The notes under the pieces: model-generated
Database searches by the model: none
What the model was told of the DNA's origin: nothing
Seen by the model: the letters and a program-made list of their open reading frames with translations, nothing else
Shown: positions 1 to 12,249 of the stretch, in pieces
Layout: the number at the start of each line of letters is the position of its first letter
Position numbering within the stretch: position 1 is the first letter of the stretch
Made by a program: the position numbers and the translations under genes
Assembly (NCBI GenBank): GCA_029204225.1
Contig: MU832212.1
Span: forward strand, 17,846 to 81,845
Origin: Diphasiastrum complanatum
Lineage: Eukaryota; Streptophyta; Lycopodiopsida; Lycopodiales; Lycopodiaceae
Reading direction: 5' to 3'
Length of the DNA stretch: 64,000 nucleotides

Positions 1-304
1 AACTATAAGAATATATTCATCAGATATTCAACTTTACACAAAGCTTATCTATGCTGTCGAATCAGGACGAATCATGACGTAGAATTCTTGGAAGACAAAT
101 TCTGTTATTTCAAGCATAAGCAACCAATGTAGGAGTTTGTTCCAACAACTCCATTTACCATCGACAGGCCTCGACTTATGAATGTTTGTACACCAATTGA
201 AGATAATCCAGTTATGCAACAAGGAGAGACATCTACTCAACAATCAACAAGTTCAAAGATACACTCAAATTTGACAAGAGCCTGATCGATACGTCCCTTA
301 GGCA

Positions 305-771
305 TTCCTTAGTCATGATGAACCTACCTCAGTTGTAGAAGCCTTGTTGAAGTCGGATGCAAACAACAAGTGTATAGCCATGAATGTTGTGTATAATTCT
401 GTTATGAAGAACAAGATTTGGAGTATTAATGACATTCTCCGAATGCGAAGATCATCGACACTAAGTGGATCTTCAATTTGATCCTTGATCCAGATTGATC
501 TATATCCAAATGAAAAAATCGACTAGTGGTGAAAGGATACAAACAAACATATGGGATAGATTACAATAAGACCTTCAGTCCAGTGGTAAAGCATCAATCT
601 ATTGAAACATTACTGGCTATTATAGCTACAAAAGATCTGGACATTCATCGGATGGATGCTCAGACAACATTCGTTAATGAATACATCCAAGAAGACATCT
701 ATATCTATCAACTAGAAGGTTACATCCTTCAAGGCTCTTGCAAGAGCACAAGGTTTGTAAATTTTGCATGA
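305..771 (+). pseudogene. Ty1/copia reverse transcriptase fragment (broken)
   Basis: Reads as the start of a copia-type RT. A 305-480 segment resembles the stretch before the RT (EALLKSDANN, then MKNKIWSI). A second open piece from about 526 carries KGYKQTYGIDYNKTFSPVVK and then DIHRMDAQTTFVNEYIQEDIY, the usual order in copia RT. The two pieces lie in different frames, so the gene is frameshifted, and it stops well before the YVDD catalytic box. No integrase, RNase H or LTR is visible next to it. It is a dead remnant; only the family assignment is secure. Confidence 0.75.
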
Positions 772-894
772 CGTAGAAATCTACCTAAATGGTTTTGTTT
801 GTTACAGTAATTGGCATGCTCTTAAGTTCTCTCTCTGGCTTGATCACCCAGTTGTTGGCCAAGTCATGGTGGCTGGTTCCAGTGTGAATACTAG

Positions 895-1373
895 CTAGTC
901 AGCTAGTTCTAGACTGATGATATTCACAGCTGATCCTCCGTTGACTTTGGCCCCTGGTACAACCAGACCATCTATTAGAACATCTACTATAGGAAAATAG
1001 TGATCCCATATTCTTGCATCTACATGCCCAATCATAGGGGGTTCCAATAGTTTGGGTGATTTGGTCATGTGCCCGATTGTGCATTTGATGGTGGGTGATA
1101 GTTGGACCAACTGCCACAACCTCACCTCTAGTTTCATGTTCTCTAGCGCTTGTTGTAGATCAATGTTTTCTACTTTTAGGTTCAAGTCCATATCCTTACA
1201 AAATTTGCATGTCTGTTTGTGGCTATTTTGGCCCTTGTGCCAATTTTTCCCTTGTTGGTATTTTTCTGATTCGGGAGCCTAGGCTGTCTTGTCCGTTCTA
1301 AGGTGCTCACCTTTTCCCATTCCCTAAGGACTGAAGTTTCAAACTCTGATTCGGTCATCACATTAGAGATCAA
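895..1373 (-). pseudogene. Ty3/gypsy aspartic protease fragment
   Basis: A minus-strand frame contains PIVDVLIDGLVVPGAKVNGGSAVNIISLELAD (quoted here only as start DVLIDGLVVPGA and end GGSAVNIISLELA). This resembles the retropepsin region of plant gypsy polyproteins, where the active site is D-G-G-S. Here the expected Asp before GGSAVN reads Asn, so the active site is lost. About 70 codons upstream are charged and could be the end of gag. There is no RT downstream. It is a short, inactive fragment. Confidence 0.5.
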
Positions 1374-2219
1374 ACTTAGAGTCTGAAGAGGGCCTCTGAA
1401 AAAGATGCCTTTTTTTTTTTCTCATTTTCGTAGCCATGTGGACCAATAGAAATCTTGATATCAAGCTTCTACGTAACGTAGTCTTTTTTTTATATAAATA
1501 AAATAAAAACTTTCTAAATATATAAATGTTTCGTTGGGCAGCATGTGAAAATACTATTGGATGTTGAGGCCTGCCCTTCCAGCTCATCCCTGTCCGAAGA
1601 GACTCAAAAATATTGAAAATGAATATAACAGATGGTTGGATTGAGAAAATCGATGTAGCATTAATGTAATTGCATTATCAAATCATGGTTTACAGTGTTA
1701 ACTAGAGTTCAATGATTCAAATTTTTGCCTACACATATTTTCAGATTCATGACTTTTTGTCTACACATATTCTCAGATTCATAGTTCAGTGTTTCAAATT
1801 TTGGCCAACACATAATGAATGGCGCCATCAAGGAAACTGTGCTCCTCAATCGACTTTGTGCTTCTCTTCAATGAGAAAGATGACAATGGATTATGGGTGC
1901 CATAAAAATATTCAAAAAACTCTTGGATTCTGATGCAGTCAAAAAAAAAAATTTCGAAAAAGCAAAAGGACAAAACTATCATTTTGATCTTATTGGAAGG
2001 CCAAAATTTAAAATTTCAGAATATCATCAGGAGGAAAATCTATTTTTGAAATTTTAGTCCAACATGTATATATGCATTCAGAGATAAATGTGCACGGATT
2101 CAACTGTCAAGATCACACAAAAAAAATTTGTGAGTATTGATATATTACAATACTTTGATTTTTTGTCAACTATTATCATATATTACTAAACTTGCCAATC
2201 TGATCATTTTTCTTTTGCA

Positions 2220-3254
2220 GATTTATATCCATCCAATATAAATGAATGGGGGCCAAGTGGAATTTTTGCAGGTGTGTTAGATGTAGTAGTACACACTAAT
2301 ATTGGACATCTGCAATATAGAAGTAGAACTGCAAAAGATTTTGTTGATTGTGGATTCATCTTTTTTTATGAATCAATGTACATTTCTGATATAAAAAAAA
2401 AAATTGAGCAAATAGTCCCAATTCCATAACCTAGTTTTGAAAGTGATAAATGGATTGCTCTAGATGCTACAATATCAGAATCATTTCGCTACAAGCTATA
2501 TAATGATATAAAAATTCAATAAAGATAAGCACGGGTTCAAAAACAGTTTGAATAAGTAGGTTTATTTCTTTGAATATATTTGTAAATTTCTATTTAAGTG
2601 TCAATGTACACAAAACTCTAACAATGTTTGTATGCAAAAATTTATCAGATTGTTTATTATCAGAACTTATGGATGAAGGCTGGGACAAAAAATCAGATGG
2701 AGAAATAGAATATAGAATTAAATGTCTTCCATGTGCTTTCACTATCAAATAGAAAAACAAATGTTGAGCTTATGCTTCCATTATCAAAGACGAAAAAAAA
2801 ACAAGAGTAAATGGGTGCCACTCGATCAAGACTTGGAAGCCAGTGGACATTCTAAGCGAAAAAATATTGAAATTATATACAGTGATGCACTTTTGACATG
2901 TGTTGAGGTGGAAGAAGATTGGAGTCTAAATTACACAAGCAGAATTGTTGCTCTTACAAGATGATATATTTTCAAACTTCATATTCATTTCAAATGGTAA
3001 GCTTGTAAGTAATTGTAAACACTCTATTCGTTATGTATAATTTCTTTCAAAAATTGCTCGTATAATCTTTAAAATAAATGTAACATACTTTGTGTTAAAT
3101 TTATGCATGTACGTAAAAGACATGAGCTCGAGACCAAATACAGAGATATTGGCGAAACTATCCAACTAATGGAAGAACACTGAGATTTACTATCAGAAAA
3201 TACATGTCCATCATCGTTACTCAAGAAGAAAACAAGAATCTTGTTTTTTATCAA
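2220..3254 (+). pseudogene. Unrecognised decayed plant gene, exon-like pieces
   Basis: A pyrimidine-rich stretch ending in TTTTGCAG (about 2210-2220) looks like a splice acceptor. It is followed by a protein-like frame containing LYPSNINEWGPSGIF, GVLDVVVHTNIGHLQYRSR and, after an in-frame stop, SDKWIALDATISESFRYKLYND. A further piece at 2720-2964 contains KWVPLDQDLEASGHSKRKN and ALLTCVEVEEDWSL. A third near 3115-3190 contains KRHELETKYRDIGETIQLMEEH, which looks coiled-coil. The composition is that of a real nuclear gene rather than a retroelement, but stops and frame changes break it. I do not recognise the family. Confidence 0.4.
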
Positions 3255-3410
3255 TCTAGTAAAATTGCAATCCAGTCTTGTACTATAGACACAACTTGAT
3301 TGTAAGAATCTATATTGATGTTAAAAAAAAATGCTATAAATGGGTTGTTTATATGTAAGATTGTATCTCCTTTTTTGGATGGTAATATATACAAGTTTAC
3401 AATTGAAATC

Positions 3411-5137
3411 CTATTCCACAATTTTATCATTATTTTTTATATCAGTATTAGGAGCTATGAAGACAACAATCTCATGTCTTGTAATTTTGCCTTCCTCTGT
3501 ATCAAGAAGGACTTCTATGCCTCTTTGATCGTATAACATAAGATCTGCATCCTGAGCAACCTGAAAGGCTATTAGGACAAGAGCACCATTCGTTACAGCG
3601 CCCTCAAGCTTAGGCACAAAACTTACGCCATTTTGTACAAACATTTTGATCAACTCTTGTCGCAATCTATACACATCGTCGGGATTGTACGACTCAAAAG
3701 TGAACTGTCATCACAACCAGGTGAATGAGTAAATAACTAACAATCACACTAACGAAATAAGAATTAAAATAAAAAGAACAAAAAATGAACAAAATATCTA
3801 CATCGACTAATAGATTGTACCACTCAAAAAGAGCTTTGTATTGTACAAGACGAACCAAACACAACTAAAAATATCTTTCTGTTATACAGATCGTAGATAC
3901 TGAACAAAAATTATTAATATTATGACATATAGTTTATTCATGCTACGACAATGGATTTTAAAAAAAAAAAAAAGATGCATAAAGTATATACCTTGAGAGA
4001 ATTAATAGTTATCTCCCCAATAGAAGTTGCCATTGTCAGTATTTCACGAATGGCATCATGAAGTAGAGAATCAAATTCTCTATGTGTATTTTCAGCTGAG
4101 TTTATTTTTATACATAGAAAATTTGATACTCCCTCCTTATTTATTTTTACAGAAAGAATATTCAGGCTCCAATGCCGACTACACCAATCAAAATGAAATT
4201 TAGATTCAATTTTGACATGAGTATAATCATAAAAATAAAAGACATCAACAACATATAGCAAATCTTACTTATTCTCATATGGAATTAAGTAGAATTTGGC
4301 TACATGACTACAATCGATGAAATTTACATCCCTTTCAAAAGTGGCCTCTTTTGCCTTGGACTGACCACAAAAACAATTCCCTTGGAATCCATACTAATAC
4401 TATGCTGCAAAAAATTTTGGCCGCCTCTAACAATCATATCTATAACAAAATTAGTGATTATGAATGAATCAAAAAGTTCAAGCAATATTCAATACCAAAT
4501 AAGCTATAACTTGCTTGAATGCACAGATTCGTCTTTTTTGACCTCCTCTGGATGATAGATCACATATATCCTTGTTTACCAGTCTTTTCCTCTTGTTGCT
4601 TCGGACCTTTCTGTTAAGCACAATTATATCTTTAACAAGAGACAAATATGAGATACACATGGATTGAAATGCAATTTTTATCTCATCATTACTAGTTCTA
4701 TAATGATGCAAAGAAGATTTCAACCTTTGGATCTCCTCCTTGAGCATCTCATTTTCATCCAAACAAGTTTTCATCTTTGTAGATTTTTCTTCGCATTCCT
4801 TTGATATTTTCCTTGATTCCTCTTCCAAATAATGCATTCTTTGCATTGAATGTGCATTCCCATAGAGCGTCAAATTCTCACAGTAACCCAAAAGGCCATT
4901 TTTACCATGACACATATAGATTATAAACTGACTCACCAAATGAAAATCTGGATGTTGCAATGAACATGGATCAATAGGATACAATGTTCCTGATGACCAT
5001 AAATCTACATGTTTTAGCTTTTCCTCTCTATATCGGACCATATCAGAAGTTGACAATCTGGGTTGCCTTGAATTTCTCGTCCTGAGCGGAGCATATTCTG
5101 GTGACAGATCCACATGAAGAAAATAAAGCTTTGTCAT
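3411..5137 (-). pseudogene. Unrecognised plant gene or pseudogene with exon-like blocks and a coiled coil
   Basis: Three protein-like blocks lie in order on the minus strand. Block 1 (5137 to about 4540) has WSSGTLYPIDPCSLQHPDF and a heptad-rich coiled coil (EEESRKISKECEEKSTKMK, then ENEMLKEEIQRLKSSLHHY). It ends in a basic RKVRSNKRKRLVNK stretch that could be a nuclear signal. Block 2 (about 4250-3990) runs FHFDWCSRHWSLNILSVKIN to EITINSLK and is followed by a good donor (AAG|GTATAT). Block 3 (about 3710-3411) starts at ESYNPDDVYRLRQELIK and includes LEGAVTNGALVLIAFQVAQ. Spacing and splice-like borders suggest a spliced gene. Function is unknown. It may belong with the plus-strand fragment at 2.2-3.2 kb as an inverted piece of one ancestral gene, but this is not shown. 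Confidence 0.4.
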
Positions 5138-5239
5138 CAGTACAATAGTATAGTAACAAACAACACAATGACAATAACAAAGCTAGAGATGGTGCTAACG
5201 ACTCTGCTGGAGATAGAGATGGCATAGGCTTTTTTCAAA

Positions 5240-6230
5240 AATGTCACTCCTAATTCAAATTTTTTAGTGTTCCCAACTATTGGGAGGGAATATTTCAGCA
5301 TTTTGAAAAATTATATTTTAACTGTGGCTAAACACCAGTGAAGTTTGATGTGACTAAACTAAGGTGCATTCATTTACATGGAAAGTAGTGCGGACAGATG
5401 CGTAAAGAAGTTAGAAAATGATATTATAATTACTTTATAGTTATTTTTCTCTCTCCTACATGACATTTCTTATAGGGCCCTCTTTGGGCCCATATTTTCT
5501 CTAATGTGACATCAACAGATACACTCCAGGTCATGGCTGATCTGCCACTCTTGTAATAGCCTGATTAGTTGTAGATGTTTAGTTACTCTAATCTAGAAGT
5601 TACACAGAGCGACTATATACTCTCTGGATGATACTTGATAGATATATAGTGATGAAGTAGTCTGATGCCAGCAAGCAATCAAGACAAAAATACAGACAAC
5701 AAGTCCGCCTGCGTGCGAGACAAGTTCTGTAAGCAGGATCCATAGAGATCCACAAGTCAGCTAGTAAGCGAGACATTGCTCGTGAGAGAACTGTATTTTC
5801 TCTCATGCCAACACACTGCGTGGATCTGCATGCAGTGCTTGAAGAATCACAAGAAAATCAATAGATGATCTTGTAGCTGTTTGTGCACATGTCATTTTTC
5901 CATGTCTGATCTTGGATTCAGAATGTGTCTGCTGTTATTCGTGTGTCTGATTCTCTCATTCACTTAATTCCGCACATTGGTTGAAACTTTGTTGAATGCT
6001 ACATTAATTTCTAAAACATAGATCAGTAGTGCCTGACTACATTCTGGAGGACTGTAGGAGTGATTCAACTGGCAGTGACCAGCGATCACATTCCGAATTG
6101 CATTGCATTGTTTGCTTCGCTTTCACGATTCCTTCAATTCTTTTCGCATCAGGTTATTCAAACTAGATGCTTGTGTTATTGCTAAGCAAGTTGGATGTGT
6201 GGCAAGTGAGCAAATATCCATGCAAGAGGT
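5240..6230. other. Non-coding stretch upstream of copia pol
   Basis: No frame with recognisable protein similarity. The sequence from about 5550 to 6050 has the flavour of a copia LTR or leader (clustered TCTCTC, direct lead into the pol remnant). However, I found neither a matching second LTR nor a TGGTATCAGAGC-type primer site, so no LTR is called. Confidence 0.3.
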
Positions 6231-6349
6231 CTAGCATAAGAGGATGGAGCATCTCAATTTCAAAGCATTGGAGATAATGGCTAGAAAGCAAGTTGTGATT
6301 GGCCTTCCAAGCTCCTTAACTAGCATCAATCATGTTTGTGATTCTTGTG

Positions 6350-8563
6350 CTTTGTAAAAGTCACATAGACTACCTTATACTAGATCTAAATCTAGATCTA
6401 CAAAGCCTCTTCAAGTTGTACATTCCGATATTCATGGAATATTTACAATTAGCAATAGTGGAGCTAAGATGTATGTAACTTTCAAGGATAATTTTATTAG
6501 ATATTGTTGGGTATATCTATTAAAGAAGTTCGAGATTGCAAGGGAGAACCAATTTTTCATAAGGATCAAGTGCTTGAGGAGTGACAATGGTGGTGAGTAT
6601 ATCTCAACCAAGTTCAAAGCCATTTGTGATGATCATGGGATCAAGAGGTAGTGCACAACTCCAAGGACACCTCAACAAAATGGAGTGGTCGAGAGGAAGA
6701 ATAGGACCTTATGTGAAGGTTCCAAATCTATGAGGTTAAGTGCAAATGTTCCTAAACCATTTTGGGATCAAGCCTTGTTGTGTGCTAACTTTCTATGCAA
6801 TAGGTGGTCAAGTGATATATTGGATGGAAGAACACATTTTGAGATGCTATTCAAGAGGATACCGAGTGTCAAGTTTTTCAGAACTTTTGGATGCACTTGC
6901 TATGTCAATATAACTCTTGATGATAGGACAAAGGAAAATCCATCTTCAAGAAAAAGTATGTTTGTTGGATATAGTGAGGTGAGTAAACTTCTAAAAGGTT
7001 TATAATTCTACTACTAATAAGGTGATTATTGGTAGAGATGTTATTTTTTATAAGAAAAACATTCCAAAACTGTCTTCAAGCTGTAATGATGGTGTGGATG
7101 GATCTAACAATCTTGATGTTGATGTTATGGATCCCACAACTAGAAAACTTTGTGTTTATCCACGTAGAGTATCCACATGACATCCTACTTTAGATGGTGA
7201 TGATGAAGGACCTTCATCAAGTCAAACGCCAAGGATAACATCAAGGGAAAGACAAACACCTTCAAGGCTCACATATGATGAGAAAGGTAAGCAAGTTTTC
7301 AATGGAACAAACTATGTACATGTGTAGATGAAGCAAGGAACAAAGAGGAGTGGATCCAAGCAATGGATCTTGAGTATCAAGCTCTCATGAAGAACAATAC
7401 ATGGAGATTGGTGGAGTTACCTAAGGACAATAAAGCTATTGGATGCAAATGGATCTTCAAGATGAAGACTAGCCAATATGGATCTATCAATAAGCATAAG
7501 TCAAGGTTGGTGGCCAAGGGATATGCACAAGAACATGTTCTACAAACGAGTTTGTATGGTCTTAAGCAAGCACCAAGGAGGTGATATGCTAAGCTTAACA
7601 CATTTTTACTCTCTTTTGTTTCGAGTGAGTATGATCATTCATTATATTTTGGATTTGCTGGAAATGATGTTACTATCTTGATAATCTATGTGGATGATAT
7701 CATCTTGAGTGGAGGAAACAACCAAGATGTTGGTGATATCAAGAGTGCTCTAATAAAGGAGTTTGAGGTGCATGATCTTGGTCATTTGCATTACATTTTA
7801 GGAATAGAAGTGATTAGATCTTCCCAATCTACTTTCATTTGTCAAGAGAAGCATGCTAATTCTATTCTAAAAAGATTTCATATGGTAGATGAAAAGTCTT
7901 GTGATACACCTATGGAGTCAAATGTAAAGCTAATTATAAGAGGTAATGAAAGATCTTCAAGGACATTACTCTCTATAGGAAGCTAGTTGGTTCACTTATA
8001 TATCTAACCATCACAAGACCATATCTAAGCTATTGTGTTAGTATATTAAGCCAATTTATACAAGATCCTAGTGAGGAGCATTAGAAGCTAGGAAAACGAG
8101 TTTTGAGATACATCGAGATTTTGGCATATTGTATGAGGGATCATCACCTAACTTGTTTGGAATTTTAGATTCGCACTCTGCTGGAGATCAAATGGATAGT
8201 AAATCCATAAGTACATATTGAATTTTCATAGGTGATGGAGCTATATCGTGGATGTCGAAGAAACAAGCTAGTATCTCATTGTCATCTAGTGAGGCCGAGT
8301 ACAAAGCCCTTACTCATTGCACAAAAGAGATGGTATGGATCAAGAGGATGATCAAAGATCTTCACTTGCTAGATTTTTCAGAGAGCCCAATCATCTTTTG
8401 TGACAACCTTTCAGCCCAAAAGTTGGCAAGTAATCCTATATCTCATGCTAGGAGCAAGCATATTGAGGTGGCATATCACTTTGTGAGGGAGCAAGTCATG
8501 GCAAAGGAGGTGAAGCTTCAACATAAACCTTTGCATCCATTGGATATATCTAACAAAAAATAG
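6350..8563 (+). pseudogene. Ty1/copia pol remnant: integrase, RT, RNase H
   Basis: Domains appear in copia order (integrase before RT). The integrase core shows VVHSDIHG (first Asp, about 6417), LRSDNGGEY (second Asp, about 6577) and QQNGVVERKNRT (Glu, about 6675). RT starts with WIQAMDLEYQALMKNNTWRLVE (7350-7430) and has IIYVDDIILSGG, the YVDD box, at about 7680. The C-terminal RNase H has SLSSSEAEYKAL (about 8275). The frame is broken by a TAG at about 6648, further stops and several shifts. RT also has an internal deletion: KGYAQ is followed almost at once by TSLYGLKQAPR, where intact copia elements carry roughly 75-90 more residues. It cannot make a working enzyme. Confidence 0.85.
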
Positions 8564-8577
8564 AATAATATCTCGGT

Positions 8578-8790
8578 GGAAAATTGGAGAAGTTTTTTGG
8601 AAACTATGGATAAACAATTTTAATTGTTGAATTCTATTCATGCAAATTAGGGAGCATCTACATGTAAGGAGTTTTTTTTGTTAGGGGAGAAAAATTATTG
8701 GAAACTATGGTAAACAATTTTAATTCTTATATTTTATTCATGCAAATTAGGGGGCGTCTACATGTTGTAAAGACTTTTTTTTTGTTGTTT
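8578..8790. repeat. Tandem duplication, unit about 110 bp, after copia RNase H
   Basis: Two diverged copies share TTGGAAACTATGG...AAACAATTTTAATT, a stretch ending TTCATGCAAATTAGGG, and (A/C)TCTACATGT. The copies start near 8590 and 8698. They lie just after the RNase H stop, where a polypurine tract and 3' LTR would be expected, so they may be decayed 3' untranslated or LTR sequence. Confidence 0.6.
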
Positions 8791-8799
8791 AAACTAAAT

Positions 8800-11700
8800 G
8801 CTTCCTACTTTGCAAGAGGAGGCTTGAATATGAGATCAGAACTGAGCATGAGGGAGGTCGAAATATTAACAGTCGTTGTTGTTGTTTGAGTTGATACTGT
8901 GAAAGTTGTGGAGAGCCTCCAGAGACGTCCTGTAGCCATACTGAGTATCGTTGTCATGATCCAGAAGTCGCTATCGCTCTGAGGAAGTATGATACTGTTG
9001 AGCATTAATGATTTACACTCGGAAAGCCTGATAAGTAATCGTTGAAGAAGAAGACCAATCAGTATGCAGCCAGTATGTGGCCGCCCATCCATGGAGAGTT
9101 GATACATGCAGCTGTTGACAGAGTATCGTGCAACCACCGCCTATTATGGAGAGCCCTTACAAACAGTCCGTAGATGGAATTCGGGAGTGGAGAGCGTGAG
9201 TATGGAGCTGAGAAGATGATTGTTGACAATCAGACCTACAGATATGCGACCAGTGAACAGACGGTGGGTGCTACCTAGGAGGCAGGCAACGCCTCTCCTG
9301 CGTGAAGATAGTCCTCATCCACCCGAGATAGCAATCGCTGAGACACATCTTGATAAAAATCGCTGAGACCACCAGTGAACAAACGGTGGGTACTACTAGC
9401 CCCTTTAGAAAAAGAGCATTTGCATGCACACATTCTGAGATGACCAGCAGTAAGCAGCGATGGTGATCCAATGAGCATTCCGCCACCTCTCTACATAACG
9501 TGTGTTGTCAGTCGCTGATCCACTCGTCATCCCATGAAGGCATCGATCTGTATGAGGTCGTTATTGAAGAAAAGAAGAGCGCAACTACCTGCTTGCAACC
9601 ATCATGTGACCAGTAGTGAGCAGTAGCGCGACCCGGATGAAAGCGTGGCAAACCCGTGTGAGTGCCTGAGCCAGCTATTCTACTATAATAAAGACTGAGA
9701 ACGTTTTTGCAGACAGTAGGCGGCCATGTGCAACCATTAACCCATTGAGAGTGGAGTATATGCGATCCAACAACCGTTGGCATATCCGTGAATCCAAAGG
9801 AAGAGGGCGCAGTCAGTCTATACAGACCTGTACGTATGCAAATGGAGGAAGCCATTGAATTGGAATGGAAGAGCAGACGCTACACGTGATAACTCAATAC
9901 TTGCAGGCCGTAGCCAGAAGTAAACAATGCAACTGTGTGGCACTGATACCTAAAGTCTATCCAGTTTATCCATGAACTACACGCAGTTAGTAACTCATGA
10001 TATTCAAACTTCTATGCTCAGACACTTCTTCACACTTCATTCACATGGTAGATTGCTGAAGGTTCTGGTATCCATTTGATGGTTTGCACTCATTGATAAT
10101 ATCACAGTGAGTCAGAAAAATACTCAGTCAGAACGACTCACTCATCATGTGTAGGTAGATCATTAGCTAAGTAACTCGCTGCCTCACGTTGATAGGTCAT
10201 AGAACCTGAAAAGACCTTTGCAAAGCTACAAAGTGTATAAGTTCAGACTGATGGAAGAACGAGCCAACATGTAATCGGAACCGGCAGAAGCCAAACAAGT
10301 AAGGAGCTGAGGTGCAGATATCAGAGGCCAGCGGACTTGCAGAACTGACAGACTAAGAGCCATTTTGGAAAAGAGATCGACCGTTCCCAGTCAACATAGA
10401 GAGGTATTGTCCTTTTAACACTTTGAGTAATGATTGTCTAACAACTACTGTGGAATGGACTCCATATGCACTTTGTTGATGATGCACAGATTATGTTCCA
10501 TAGTTAAAGTTGCATGGACTGATACTCTTGACGTGCATGGATAGTATAACTGAGAGTGATGTTAGTTAAGCTGTCTATTGAATCGCTCTAGAATACAAGG
10601 AAGGTTTTTGCAAAATGTAGTAGATATTACTGTCTGAGATGTTTGGTTGATTATTGCCTGTATGTCAATGCAGTCTGCAGTAGTATTATTGTTACCATAA
10701 CCTTTGCATGGTAAAGGTAAAGTTGGATCGCTGCATGCAATTGCTAAATGGACTGTGTGCTATTTGGATAGGGAGTATGGTTGAAGTGGTTGCCGCTAGC
10801 AAGTTGAGTGAGTGCTAAGTAGAATGATAATGATTTCTTAGATGCTGTTGGTACACAGTAGCAAACTGCCTGGCGTTTATTTTATCATGGCTGTATATGC
10901 CGAATTCTGCGTTTGAGATCTAAATTCTGGTTTGACATAGGCCATTGACCTGTGGGAGAGAGACTTTTAACGCATGTGTATGACTTGATATTTCTAGTGA
11001 TGATGTTGACTCGCTAAATTACCGTGCTATGTGAATGATCATTCTCTCTTGTATGTGAAATATTGCATTGTTATTAAAAGAAAGAAAAAAAATGGGCCAA
11101 CCCTCTTTAAACACAGAGACAGTATTAATACCAGGCGAGGATGAAACACACCTCCCGAGCTAGGAAAGAACGCATTGTTACACTGAAAAATTCGCATCTA
11201 GAACACCCCGCTCAGGTCACCCATTGAAATATACGGGCCTTGGGAGGCGAGCACTCGAACGCCTAATTCCCAAGGTGTGTCGATCCCGTGAGCACAGAAC
11301 GGACGGTAGAAAATTGCAAAACCGCAAATATCCAAAAAAGCGCAAAGTAAATGGTCTGAATACTGCATGAATCATATACTGACATTACCATTAGCAGTAC
11401 TAGGATTCACCCTCGATGAAATTTATATGGAATGAACTGGAAGCCATAACAAACTTGTTATTTTGACCATGATATGTTGGGCCTAGCAAACATTACTCAT
11501 AATGCCAAAGCAAATAAGAAAAATATATTCGGAATCACATGTGTATGAAAACTTTACTAAAAACCTTATTTTTTGGGGCCCACTCTAAAAATAAACATCA
11601 AAATCTTAATGTTGGCTCCCCCATGCAATAATGTGATGTAGGCTATGACTCAAGCCATGTACGAAATTATAACCGACAAGACTGTGACGATTACACCGTG

Positions 11701-11800
11701 AGTTTCAAACCCCCTCCCACCTTTGATACTAAACAAGATGTCTTGGCTAGCACAATAAAGGTTGAACAAGGTTATGAATAATGTTGGGTCGGGACATTAT
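8800..11800. other. Long stretch without recognisable genes
   Basis: Only short antisense frames occur (for example at 9271-9855), with no family motif and no splice-supported structure. The sequence is moderately GC-balanced up to about 10.4 kb and contains recurrent TGCATG and GACCAGTGAACA-like words, but I could define no repeat unit. No RNA gene was seen. Confidence 0.4.
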
Positions 11801-11845
11801 AACATGAATGGGATAAAAGTTGAAAGTATTGTCCAAATGTGAGGA

Positions 11846-12249
11846 ATAGGAAAAATTACTCGTACGAAATTCGGGCGACGTGTGCCAACTAGTTAGATGA
11901 GGAATTCCAAGCTATCATTTCTACACCCCAGAGTTTCACCACAACTTACAACCTTGGGATACCTTATTCAGAGTACGACATCACGAACATTATAGTTATT
12001 TAGAAGTATATGAGTTCAGGCCAGATGGGTCATGGATTTGCAGAAGCATCATAATCACCCTCTTACATTGACTCGTCTGAACAAATGCCTGGAATCGCTA
12101 ATAGTACAAATGTAAATCTAGAAAATAGACCAAGGTATAGGAATCAAAGAGCATTACATCGATATCCTGGACCGGTCGCCAACATTTCAAGCGATGGACT
12201 ATCCGATGACCCTGTTGATAATCCCAGCCTAGAAGTAAGGACCATTTAA
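11846..12249 (+). pseudogene. Possible decayed coding stretch, unrecognised
   Basis: Pieces in neighbouring frames read like protein: GIGKITRTKFGRRVPTS, then DEEFQAIISTPQSFTTTYN, then GQMGHGFAEAS, stop, SPSYIDSSEQMPGIA and a last open piece to a TAA at about 12247. Two stops and at least one frame change break it. Codon-like composition stands out against the surrounding sequence. I do not recognise the family, and this may be chance. Confidence 0.25.

Noticed and set aside
8578-8790. CRISPR-like repeat array, here and at 58530-59330
   Set aside because: Few, long and diverged units in a plant nuclear setting; simple tandem duplications explain them.
9271-9855. Minus-strand frames up to 115 codons
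   Set aside because: No domain motif, mixed overlapping frames, no splice support.
11060-11340. Possible SINE (A-rich stretch next to words like a pol III B box)
   Set aside because: No convincing A box, B box pair, tail and target duplication could be put together.
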